Of a DNA stretch of 64,000 nucleotides, positions 46,799-54,793 are shown one piece after another. The notes beneath the pieces were generated by a model. The model did no database searches. It was given only the letters and a program-made list of their open reading frames with translations, and was not told the DNA's origin. Location: positions 1 through 64,000 of the forward strand of contig NZ_AVFL01000031.1 in assembly GCF_000576635.1 (NCBI RefSeq). Direction: 5' to 3'. The stretch's first letter is position 1; every line of letters starts with the position of its first letter. A program made the translations under genes and the position numbers. Source of the stretch: Skermanella stibiiresistens SB22 (GTDB taxonomy: Bacteria > Pseudomonadota > Alphaproteobacteria > Azospirillales > Azospirillaceae).

Positions 46799-47884
46799 AT
46801 GGAAAAATACCAGTCGATCCAAGCCATGCGCGGTTTGGCCACCTTCCTGATCGTCGTGGCCCATGCCATCGAGCATTCAAGCGGGTGGGGCGCGATGACC
46901 AAACGGATGCTGGATGTGGCGTCGGGGACGGGCATTTTCGGCGTATTGATGTTTTTCACGATCAGCGGCTTCATTCTGCTCCGCACCTCGTATGAGAATT
47001 TCGGCCGGCAGGGAAGCGCGGGCAGGTTCCTATTCAAACGGATCATCCGAATTGTTCCACTGTACTGGCTCGCGACGTTGCTGGAGTATGGCCTGCGCGT
47101 GCGGGGCGGCACCGCACCGGATTTGTCCCACCTGCTCCAGTCGATGTTCTTCATTCCTTTCCTCGCCAAACCCGAGGTTGACGTCGCGATGCGGCCGGTG
47201 CTGGGCGTTGGTTGGACACTGAACTACGAAATGGGTTTCTATGCCTTGTTTGCGCTGACCTTGGTATTGCGAAGGCGGCTGGGCATACTAGTCACCACGA
47301 TCGTCCTCGCCGGTTTGGTGACGGTGGGAGCCGCCTTCAAGCCATTGAGCGACACATCCTCACCGCTTACGGCCTTCACCTTCCTGACCGATCCAATCAT
47401 TCTGCTGTTTGTCGCGGGAATGATGCTGGCCGTGTGCGAACGCGGCATGCCCAGCCTGCGCCAGCGGATCAACAAACCTGTCCTCGTGGCGTCCACCGTC
47501 ATGTTCGCGACGATCGGAATCACCGTGGCATGGCTGGGAGCCTATCCGTTTCCCCTCGCATCGCAGGCCGCCGTGTACTTCATGGCGGTCGTCTGTATCG
47601 GTCTCTGCGTCTTCGGCGATATGCGGGGAGGTTCGCATTCGGTCATCCGCTTGGCCCGGTTCCTGGGCGACGCCTCCTACAGCATCTATCTCTTCCACTT
47701 CTTCGCCATCGTCGCTGTCGGGAGGACAATCCCTTGGGCCGATCCAGTCGTTTTCGTGGGGATCTCGTCGATCGCGGCCACTGCGGCGGGTGTGCTGATC
47801 TACCTGACGGTGGAAGTGCCGTTGACGGCCGCCTTGCGCCGCTTGAGCCATCCCCGATCGGAAGCTGTCGCGATCACGGCCTGA
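46799..47884 (+). CDS. Membrane O-acyltransferase (acyltransferase 3 family)
   Basis: 361 residues from ATG 46799 (MEKYQSIQAMRGLATFLIVV); the open frame starts 48 bases earlier, over the end of the glycosyltransferase gene. About ten membrane helices. Conserved motifs: R in QAMRGLA, H in VVAHAIEH, FTISGFILLRTSYENFG, FLFKRIIRIVPLYWLATLLE, and FLGDASYSIYLFHFFAIVAV. This is the OafA/ExoZ-type family that moves acetyl or similar groups onto surface sugars. It is probably a modifier of the locus product. Confidence 0.9.
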   Translation: MEKYQSIQAMRGLATFLIVVAHAIEHSSGWGAMTKRMLDVASGTGIFGVLMFFTISGFILLRTSYENFGRQGSAGRFLFKRIIRIVPLYWLATLLEYGLRVRGGTAPDLSHLLQSMFFIPFLAKPEVDVAMRPVLGVGWTLNYEMGFYALFALTLVLRRRLGILVTTIVLAGLVTVGAAFKPLSDTSSPLTAFTFLTDPIILLFVAGMMLAVCERGMPSLRQRINKPVLVASTVMFATIGITVAWLGAYPFPLASQAAVYFMAVVCIGLCVFGDMRGGSHSVIRLARFLGDASYSIYLFHFFAIVAVGRTIPWADPVVFVGISSIAATAAGVLIYLTVEVPLTAALRRLSHPRSEAVAITA

Positions 47885-47901
47885 AATATCTCGCAAGCGA
47901 C

Positions 47902-47935
47902 GATGGCGGCGGGGATGCGGGCTCCCTTCGCCATC
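47902..47935. terminator. Possible shared terminator between convergent genes
   Basis: GATGGCG (47902-47908) pairs with CGCCATC (47929-47935), extendable with mismatches, between the acyltransferase end (47884) and the pyruvyl transferase end (47975). No T tract. Confidence 0.3.
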
Positions 47936-47974
47936 CTCGCCCCTGCAGTTGTCAGACCGGCTTCCAAGCGAGCG

Positions 47975-49225
47975 TCAGATCGATTTCAAAATGAGAGTGC
48001 GCTCCCGATCCTTGGCGCGATGCGCTTGCACCGCTTGAAGCAGGCCACGAATACTCTCCGCTGTTTCATTCAGCACCGCGTGATGGGTGCCTGGATCAAT
48101 GCCAGCCTCCAGAGCCGCCGCCAGGGTCGAGACGACGATGTCGGACGTCACCCCGTTCACTGGGATCATGAAGGCTTCTCGACCGACCGAGGCGAAAAAG
48201 CTGTCGACCTTACGGTCCCAGGGCAGGCCGACATGCGGGATCCGGAACGAATAGGCCGCGATATTGGCATGGAGTCGGTGCGCGATCACACCGTGGAAGC
48301 TCGATATGGTCTCGATCAGTTCTGAAGGTGTCGTAGGGCGAGGCACGACCCGGAAGTTCTCCGCCGTCAACGATCCCTGGATGAGCCGATCAGCCAACGC
48401 GGTCATGAACCCGTGGTCTTCTGGCGAGCCGTTGGTGAACAACACCGGCTTCAGCCCGAGTTTGTGGATTTTCTCAGCGGTTTCCAGGTAGAGACAAGCC
48501 ATGGCTTCGGGGTCGATCTTGTTTCCCCGGTCGGAATGGTAACCTAGCACGTCGGGATGGCTGATGTTGATGCCGATTTCCCGACACCCTGCATCCGGTG
48601 GCTCGGACGCCGGACGGGGAGGGTAGACGCGGCTGGCCAGCAGCCCCGGGTCCCTGACCTGCCGGATTTGGACGGACGAACCTTCAAGGAACAGACGGCT
48701 CATATGCGCGGCGGACGATCCGTCGCGGACTGAGGCGTAGACAAGTTCGGCCTTGGTCAGTGCGGACCGCAGCAGGTGGCGTCCGATCGTCGACCAGTCG
48801 GCCGATACTCCGACGGAGTGGATCGCGACCGGTGTCCCGGTCGCGTGCGCCTGCCGAAGCACGGTTGATAATTTCAGCGGGAAGTTTAGATCGGAGTCCG
48901 CGAAAATTTGGCCGCCGCCGATGATCAGGATATCGGCGTTACGCAGGCGCGCTGCCCAGCCCGGCCCCAGTCTCAAGGCGAGTGATGGCAGCAGCGCGCC
49001 GCAGACCGCCGCCAGTCTCAAGGGCTTCGGCAGAGACTTCATCACTTTCAGATAAAGGCGCCGGTTCTTGCCGTATTCCGCGGCGTGACCGACCCGCCCC
49101 GCCAAGTCTATGGTGTCGATCGACGCCGAAGGCATCGCCGTCTCTATCGCGTACATCAGGCATTCGGCGATCAGGCCGTCGCCCAAATTGGGACTGTATC
49201 TCACATTTGCCAGACAGATCCGCAT
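47975..49225 (-). CDS. Polysaccharide pyruvyl transferase family protein
   Basis: 416 residues. Opens MRICLANVRYSPNLGDGLIA, the N-terminal strand and N-x-G-D loop of the family. It then has ADILIIGGGQIFADSDLNFP, GTPVAIHSVGVSADW, AELVYASVRDGSSAAHM, IGINISHPDVLG and a late VIAHRLHANIAAYSFRIPHV, the conserved H-R-x-H motif. Members transfer pyruvate from phosphoenolpyruvate to form ketals on exopolysaccharide sugars. It is transcribed against the neighbouring group and shares its direction with metK. Confidence 0.85.
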   Translation of the reverse strand: MRICLANVRYSPNLGDGLIAECLMYAIETAMPSASIDTIDLAGRVGHAAEYGKNRRLYLKVMKSLPKPLRLAAVCGALLPSLALRLGPGWAARLRNADILIIGGGQIFADSDLNFPLKLSTVLRQAHATGTPVAIHSVGVSADWSTIGRHLLRSALTKAELVYASVRDGSSAAHMSRLFLEGSSVQIRQVRDPGLLASRVYPPRPASEPPDAGCREIGINISHPDVLGYHSDRGNKIDPEAMACLYLETAEKIHKLGLKPVLFTNGSPEDHGFMTALADRLIQGSLTAENFRVVPRPTTPSELIETISSFHGVIAHRLHANIAAYSFRIPHVGLPWDRKVDSFFASVGREAFMIPVNGVTSDIVVSTLAAALEAGIDPGTHHAVLNETAESIRGLLQAVQAHRAKDRERTLILKSI

Positions 49226-49397
49226 CGAATTTCCTCAACCCTGCGCATGTTGCCGATCCGGGGCGGGGTGCGCGCTCGATTGGCGGCGTAGCACCGAGGT
49301 ATGATCATGAAACTGACGAGAGATCGGGAGCGTCCGAAAACTTCCCGAGCGCTCCCGGCCACCGCGCCAGCCGGTCGATGTCATAAGTCCGGGGTCG

Positions 49398-50561
49398 TCA
49401 GACCAGCCCAGAACGGAGGTCCGGCACCAGATCGGTCCGCTCCCACGAAAAGCCACCATCGGATTCCGGCGCGCGACCGAAATGTCCATAGGACGACGTG
49501 CGGGCGTAGATTGGCCTGTTGAGACCCAAGTGGGTCCTGATGCCGCGTGGAGACAAATCGACCAACTCCTGGAGCAGCGCCGACAGCCGGCTTTCATCGA
49601 CACGCCCAGTCCCATGGGTGTTAACATAGACCGAGAGCGGCTTGGCGACGCCAATCGCGTAGGAAAGCTGGATCGTGCAGCGTTCCGCCAACTCGGCCGC
49701 GACGACGTTCTTGGCGAGGTAGCGCGCGGCGTAGGCGGCTGAGCGGTCGACCTTGGTGGGGTCCTTGCCGGAGAAGGCGCCGCCGCCATGGGGGGCGGCC
49801 CCGCCGTAGGTGTCGACGATGATCTTGCGGCCGGTCAGACCCGTGTCGCCGTCCGGCCCGCCGACCACGAATCGACCGGTCGGATTGACGTAGAAGAAGG
49901 CGTCGTCGCACATCCATTGCTCCGGCAGGGCTTTCCGGACATGCGGATAGACCAGATCCCGCACATCGGCCTGGGAAACTCCCTCGACGTGCTGTGTCGA
50001 GACCACGATCGCCGTTGCCCCAACTGGTATGCCGTTCTCGTAGCGCAGTGTGACCTGGCTCTTCGCATCCGGGCCCAGGATGTTGGCGTCACCGCTTCTC
50101 CGGGCGACGGATAGAGATTGGAGGATGCCGTGGGCGTAGTGGATGGCCGCTGGCATCAGCGCTTCCGTCTCGGTGCAGGCATAGCCGAACATGATCCCCT
50201 GGTCGCCAGCGCCTTCATCCTTGTCTTCCGTCGCGTCGACCCCCTGCGCGATATCGGCGGACTGGGCATGGATGAAGCACTTGACGTCCATGTTCTCCCA
50301 ATGGAATCCATCCTGCTCGTAACCAATGTCCTTGACGGCGGAACGGGCCGTTTCCACCAGCAGCTCCGGCGTGATCGTGTCGGGTCCGCGCACCTCACCG
50401 GCAAGGATAACCCGGTTGGTCGTCGAGAGGGTTTCGACCGCCACGCGGGCCGTTGGGTCATGCGACAGATAAAGGTCGACGATCGCGTCGGATATTCGAT
50501 CACAGACTTTGTCTGGATGGCCTTCAGACACGGACTCGCTCGTGAACAAGTAGTTTTCCAT
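49398..50561 (-). CDS. metK: S-adenosylmethionine synthase
   Basis: Makes SAM from methionine and ATP. 387 residues from ATG 50561 ([20 protein letters not shown]); the frame is open to 50732, but the extra codons are AT-rich and unlike the family. Diagnostic motifs: [45 protein letters not shown] and [12 protein letters not shown]. The protein is complete. It lies inside a polysaccharide locus holding two SAM-dependent methyltransferase genes, so it may serve them, or the locus formed beside the housekeeping gene. The AT-rich 5' region has an 8-bp stem (50619-50626 with 50647-50654), but I could not match a known SAM riboswitch. Confidence 0.95.
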   Translation of the reverse strand: MENYLFTSESVSEGHPDKVCDRISDAIVDLYLSHDPTARVAVETLSTTNRVILAGEVRGPDTITPELLVETARSAVKDIGYEQDGFHWENMDVKCFIHAQSADIAQGVDATEDKDEGAGDQGIMFGYACTETEALMPAAIHYAHGILQSLSVARRSGDANILGPDAKSQVTLRYENGIPVGATAIVVSTQHVEGVSQADVRDLVYPHVRKALPEQWMCDDAFFYVNPTGRFVVGGPDGDTGLTGRKIIVDTYGGAAPHGGGAFSGKDPTKVDRSAAYAARYLAKNVVAAELAERCTIQLSYAIGVAKPLSVYVNTHGTGRVDESRLSALLQELVDLSPRGIRTHLGLNRPIYARTSSYGHFGRAPESDGGFSWERTDLVPDLRSGLV

Positions 50562-50964
50562 AGGTATCGCTAACCCCTGAAAAGGTGAAAGACGGGATAT
50601 ATTTTGAGGATCATTTTTCAGATTTTGAATTTTATCGTGTCTTCCTAAAATCTGGTGATCATATATTGGCGCACTACTGATGTAGCATCTATAATACCAT
50701 AATATTAATCTAATCGTATCAACGCTCGGCATTAGGAGATCGGAATCTGACCCTTACGAGCCTAGTGAGATCCGGCTATGGCTGGTGCGCCGAGCGGAAC
50801 ACTCCGTCCGGGGCGGACTAGACCGGTTGGCCCTGACTTTCGAATACCGGGTGGCAATTCCATGGTGATAGCATCCTTGAACCATGTTCTCTTCAGATGA
50901 TGTTGGGTGGCTGGACAATCATCCTGGGAGGCGAGTGAAAAGGACATGCCAGACGCGAACGCCT
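50562..50964. other. AT-rich leader region of metK
   Basis: About 400 bp between metK and the acyltransferase gene, both on the minus strand. CAGATTTT (50619-50626) and AAAATCTG (50647-50654) form a possible hairpin 58-93 bases before the metK start. The region from 50590 to 50740 is notably AT-rich and likely holds the metK promoter. No gene supported. Confidence 0.4.
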
Positions 50965-51942
50965 TTACCTCAACAGACGGCGCAGTACCTTTACCCGCAC
51001 GAGGAGCATGCATGACAGGGTCGACATCAACAAGATGACGAGTGTATCGGCCAGGGATCGGGGGAGTCCGGCATTGCGATCGTGGATCGCCAGCACGAAC
51101 AACAAGTGTATCCCATAAAGTCCAAGGCTGTAAGTTCCCAGATCGGATAGCTTCCGAATGGCTGGAATATCCGATGGCAGCTTTAAGGATAGCAGGAAGG
51201 TACCAATGCCGAATGGAACTGTGCCAAGCAGGAAATCATTCGCGGCGAAAGGACGAAAATGGGCAAAATCGAGAAAAAACGCTTCGGAAAGATGGAGAAG
51301 CATACCCAACACGCATAGGGATACAGCGGCCCAGACCGGATAGACTGGCTTCGCTTTGGCTATCCAGTATCCCACCAGGATGAAGAGGAACCCATGAAAA
51401 GGACCATTCCTCGTATTGAAAGGAAAATCGAACCCAATTTGCAATATTTCCTTGTATGATCCCAAGGTTAATCCCGTCACATAGAAAATAATCGCAATGC
51501 TAAATATTGTGAACCAGCCTCTTCCTCTGAGCAGGATAAGCATCGCTGCGGATAACGACAGTGAAGGCAGGAACCATAGATGGTATCCTGGACCTCCGCT
51601 GACGAGGCATGAAAGCAAAAATCTTACATTGAGCAAGCGCGCGATACCACCGTCGGTGATAGACACGTAAAACAACAACCAAAAAAGGAATACCGGAACG
51701 ATCCGTTTCATGACGTTAATCAGGGCGATGACTGCTTTTTGCTCACGCTGGGCAAGAAAATAGCCGCTCGCTATGAAGAAGAACGGGACCGCAAAGCGTG
51801 ACATCTGTCCTAATACAGCGCCAGCGTTGACTCCGTACTCGTTGACACTATCACTTCCAACGGTATGTATGAGGACAACGGCAACAAAGGCTGCGTAACG
51901 GACCGTGTCGATCCCCAACAATCTTCCCTTTCCAGTTTCCAT
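50965..51942 (-). CDS. Membrane acyltransferase, acyltransferase 3 family
   Basis: 325 residues from ATG 51942 (METGKGRLLGIDTVRYAAFV), with AGGAG upstream; the frame opens at 51960. Around ten membrane helices. Family features: R in DTVRYAAFVAVVLIHTVG with the catalytic-type histidine, FAVPFFFIASGYFLAQ, then LWFLPSLSLSAAML and LGTYSLGLYGIHLLFVLAIH near the end. It is a different subtype (WecH/OatA-like) from the one at 46799. Its DNA is AT-richer than the rest of the locus, so it may be a later acquisition. Expected to acylate a surface sugar. Confidence 0.85.
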   Translation of the reverse strand: METGKGRLLGIDTVRYAAFVAVVLIHTVGSDSVNEYGVNAGAVLGQMSRFAVPFFFIASGYFLAQREQKAVIALINVMKRIVPVFLFWLLFYVSITDGGIARLLNVRFLLSCLVSGGPGYHLWFLPSLSLSAAMLILLRGRGWFTIFSIAIIFYVTGLTLGSYKEILQIGFDFPFNTRNGPFHGFLFILVGYWIAKAKPVYPVWAAVSLCVLGMLLHLSEAFFLDFAHFRPFAANDFLLGTVPFGIGTFLLSLKLPSDIPAIRKLSDLGTYSLGLYGIHLLFVLAIHDRNAGLPRSLADTLVILLMSTLSCMLLVRVKVLRRLLR

Positions 51943-52783
51943 CAAGCAACTCCTCATCATCTAATTTTTTGGTTCAGGCGTCAGCCAGCCTTCGATGTGG
52001 AGCAAAGATCACGCTCGACTTTGGTAAACTTCTATCAATCGAATTGCTGGATGGATTGCCGGAGTTCTCGATGAGGGTCCACAAGTGGGGGAGCAATGTG
52101 GCAGCGGTGCCGATCTCTTGTCAATCCACCCTTGGGAGCCTGATGGACCACTGGGATCAACGCTGACCGGCGGGACTCTCCCCGGCCCATCTTGACGTCC
52201 TGGCTAAGCATGGCTTGGGCGGATCCGTGTGCGGCCAGTTGGGGCGCGCGCGGCAATGACACTATGCCCACCCACTGTGTGACAACAGCTACGTTATCAC
52301 CATGATCGTAATATAACAGCAATTTTTTCTCATTTAAAGCCAGAAATGACAATAAAATGGCCGTTTAAGATCCATATATTTCGTTGAACGATTCCTATTA
52401 TGAGAATGACAAGGGGATCGATCGAAGCGCCGATGATAAATCGTCTGACTTGAACTATCGAAAAAGAGCAGGATCAGCGGACTACAATCACAAAAAATTT
52501 CATTAAATCTATGGTACAGCATCTTTCGACATAACGAATTTGTACCAAATGGGATCAGCCTGCCCCAACGGATTGCCCGAACGTCTCCATTTATGCACTG
52601 CAATATCCACTTATATGATCGCGAGAAACTCTGATCATCGCTAGTATGGCGGTGTCGCCGTCGGACCTGATGAAGTCGAGAAAGTTTTCGCCATGCGATG
52701 TGCCAAGAATATTGTTCACGAAAATCTAATCCAATAACTGACAGGCACTTGCTTAACAACCGAGTATAAGGGGGTAGTAAGCC
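51943..52783. other. Divergent promoter region with relics
   Basis: 840 bp between the acyltransferase (minus) and the ExoY-like gene (plus). The outer parts are AT-rich; 52060-52265 is GC-rich and holds a possible antitoxin remnant. No intact gene; open frames such as 52334-52759 on the minus strand look random. The likely site of the promoter for the main polysaccharide operon. Confidence 0.45.
52071..52166 (+). pseudogene. Possible AbrB/MazE-type antitoxin remnant
   Basis: ATG 52071 begins MRVHKWGSNVAAVPIS, close to the M-x-V-x-K-W-G-N-S-x-A-V-R-L-P opening of swapped-hairpin antitoxins (VapB/MazE). The next codons lose similarity and the frame stops at 52166; no toxin gene follows. If real it is only the first ~16 codons. 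Confidence 0.25.
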
Positions 52784-53491
52784 ATGTTCGAAACCATCTC
52801 CTTAGATGAGAATCCGATACGCACCGCCCTCAAGGGCGAGTTGTCAACCGGAACCGCTAGGCCACATCATTACCCATTGCCTCGGGATTCAAAGCTAAAA
52901 CGCCTTATGGATGTAGCAATTTCGTCTATGTTACTAATTTTTCTATTGCCTTTGATGTTGCTGCTCGCGGTTTGCCTTGTGGCATCCGGATTGAAACCAA
53001 TCTTTGTACATAGAAGGATCAGTTCGACCAGCATGTCGTTTCCTTGTCTCAAGTTCAGGACCATGAGAAACAATGCCGACGAGATTTTGAAGCGGCACCT
53101 GGCGGATCATCCCCAAGCCATGGAAGAGTGGCGGCGGACTGGAAAGCTCAGAAACGATCCCAGAGTGGGCCCTTTGGGCAAGTTCATGCGCCGCACCAGC
53201 CTTGACGAACTGCCCCAATTGTTGAATGTGTTTCTTGGCCAGATGAGCATGGTAGGGCCGCGTCCGATCACCAAGCCTGAGCTCAAGGAATACGGCGCGT
53301 GTATACACTTCTATTATCGCTGTCGGCCTGGACTCACCGGACATTGGCAAGTGAACGGCCGTAGCAATCTTGGCTATGAAGAGCGTGTCATTCTGGACGT
53401 GGCCTATGCCACGCAATGGAGCATCAAAAACGATCTGTTGATCATCTTGAAGACTTTCCGCGTGCTTCTGTCGTGCGTTGGCGCCTATTGA
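52784..53491 (+). CDS. exoY: Undecaprenyl-phosphate sugar phosphotransferase (ExoY/WbaP C-terminal type)
   Basis: 235 residues. Starts the polysaccharide unit by moving a sugar-1-phosphate onto the lipid carrier at the inner membrane. One membrane helix (VAISSMLLIFLLPLMLLLAV) is followed by the catalytic domain: FPCLKFRTMRNNADEIL, the DPRVGPLGKFMRRTSLDELP segment with the conserved Asp-Glu pair, QLLNVFLGQMSMVGPRPI and GLTGHWQVNGRS. It lacks the long N-terminal membrane part of WbaP, so it matches ExoY. First gene of the plus-strand run to 61650. Confidence 0.9.
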   Translation: MFETISLDENPIRTALKGELSTGTARPHHYPLPRDSKLKRLMDVAISSMLLIFLLPLMLLLAVCLVASGLKPIFVHRRISSTSMSFPCLKFRTMRNNADEILKRHLADHPQAMEEWRRTGKLRNDPRVGPLGKFMRRTSLDELPQLLNVFLGQMSMVGPRPITKPELKEYGACIHFYYRCRPGLTGHWQVNGRSNLGYEERVILDVAYATQWSIKNDLLIILKTFRVLLSCVGAY

Positions 53492-53580
53492 AGGCACGCG
53501 GCCGACAGATCCGACAACCCAACAAATATTGCGCCGCCGCCATTCGTGCGGTGGGGCCAAAAACGTGAAAGATTGGTCTT

Positions 53581-54729
53581 ATGAAAGTGGCTATCATCCA
53601 TTATTGGCTCGTTTCCATGCGTGGCGGCGAGGCGGTGCTGGAAGAACTGTGTCGAATGTATCCCGAAGCCGATGTCTACACGAACGTGCTCGATCGTTCG
53701 GCGATTTCGGAGGTTATCCGTGAACACGACATCCACACCACCTTCATCCAGAAACTCCCGATTGCGGTCAAGCTCTACAAGGCTTACCTGCCGCTGATGC
53801 CGCTAGCCCTGGAGCAACTCGACCTTACCGATTACGACCTCGTAATCTCCAGCGAATCCGGCCCGGCGAAGAATGTCATCACGGCGCCCCACGCGGTTCA
53901 TGTCTGCTACTGCCATACGCCGATGCGCTACATTTGGGACATGAGGTCCAACTACTCCAGCCACCTCGGCACGGCGATCAGGATGGCCGCGGCGCCCGTA
54001 GCCCACTACGTGCGGATCTGCGACGCCTTGAGCGCCGCCAGGGTGGACAGGTTCATCGCCAACTCGACCTTCGTGGCGCAGCGGATCAAGCGCTACTACG
54101 GGCAGGAATCCATAGTCGTTCCTCCTCCGGTCAACACGAACATCGACTACTTGGAAAGGGAGCAGGAGGACTTCTACCTAGCTCTTGGGCAACTCGTCCG
54201 CTACAAGCGGTTCGATCTCGCTATCGAGGCGTTCAACCGGATGAACAAGCGCCTTGTCGTGATCGGCGCCGGCGAGGAGATGACCCGGCTTCAGAAGATC
54301 GCCGGCCCCACCATCAGCCTGCTCGGCTGGCAGCCCAAGGAAGCGATCTCCGATCTCCTCGCCCGGTCCCGCGGCCTGATCTTTCCTGGAATGGAGGATT
54401 TCGGCATCGTCCCGGTGGAAGCCATGGCGGCCGGGAAGCCAGTGATCGCCTATGGCAAGGGCGGCGTCTGCGACACCATCATCGACGGCGTGACCGGCGT
54501 GCTTTTCCACGAGCAGACCAGCGACTCCCTAGTGGCGGCGGTCAAATGGTTCGAGCGGAACTCGCACGCGTTCTCGCGGAAGACGATCATGGAGCAGTCC
54601 AGCCACTTCGCTCGCGCCAATTTTCGTGAGCGCATGAAGGCTGTCATCGAGGAGACGATGGACCGGACCGCCCAAATCCGTCTCAGCTCCAGGCCTCATT
54701 ACCTACCGGCCGTGGCCAAGCAGATATGA
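53581..54729 (+). CDS. Glycosyltransferase, family 4
   Basis: 382 residues, MKVAIIHYWLVSMRGGEAVL, with the glycine loop of GT4 acceptor sites. It then has YDLVISSESGPAKNVI, CYCHTPMRYIWDMRSNY, FIANSTFVAQRIKRYYG, the donor-domain opening FYLALGQLVRYKRFDLAIEA and the E-x7-E pattern in MEDFGIVPVEAMAAGKPVIA. The CHTPMRY-W-D motif is typical of mannosyl/rhamnosyl-type enzymes in EPS clusters, but the donor here is not known. It lies 90 bp after exoY. Confidence 0.88.
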   Translation: MKVAIIHYWLVSMRGGEAVLEELCRMYPEADVYTNVLDRSAISEVIREHDIHTTFIQKLPIAVKLYKAYLPLMPLALEQLDLTDYDLVISSESGPAKNVITAPHAVHVCYCHTPMRYIWDMRSNYSSHLGTAIRMAAAPVAHYVRICDALSAARVDRFIANSTFVAQRIKRYYGQESIVVPPPVNTNIDYLEREQEDFYLALGQLVRYKRFDLAIEAFNRMNKRLVVIGAGEEMTRLQKIAGPTISLLGWQPKEAISDLLARSRGLIFPGMEDFGIVPVEAMAAGKPVIAYGKGGVCDTIIDGVTGVLFHEQTSDSLVAAVKWFERNSHAFSRKTIMEQSSHFARANFRERMKAVIEETMDRTAQIRLSSRPHYLPAVAKQI

Positions 54730-54793
54730 TCCGCCCGGACAAGATTCGAACTCGTCGGCACGGCGGCGGTAAACGGACGGAAGGCATGAAGTC

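Noticed and set aside
50562-50760. SAM riboswitch upstream of metK
   Set aside because: I compared the leader with the SAM-II and SAM/SAH patterns I remember and found only an 8-bp stem, not the conserved cores. A covariance search would decide.
52334-52759. Minus-strand frame of 141 codons before exoY
   Set aside because: Cysteine/histidine/arginine-rich random-looking translation in AT-rich intergenic DNA; no ribosome site.
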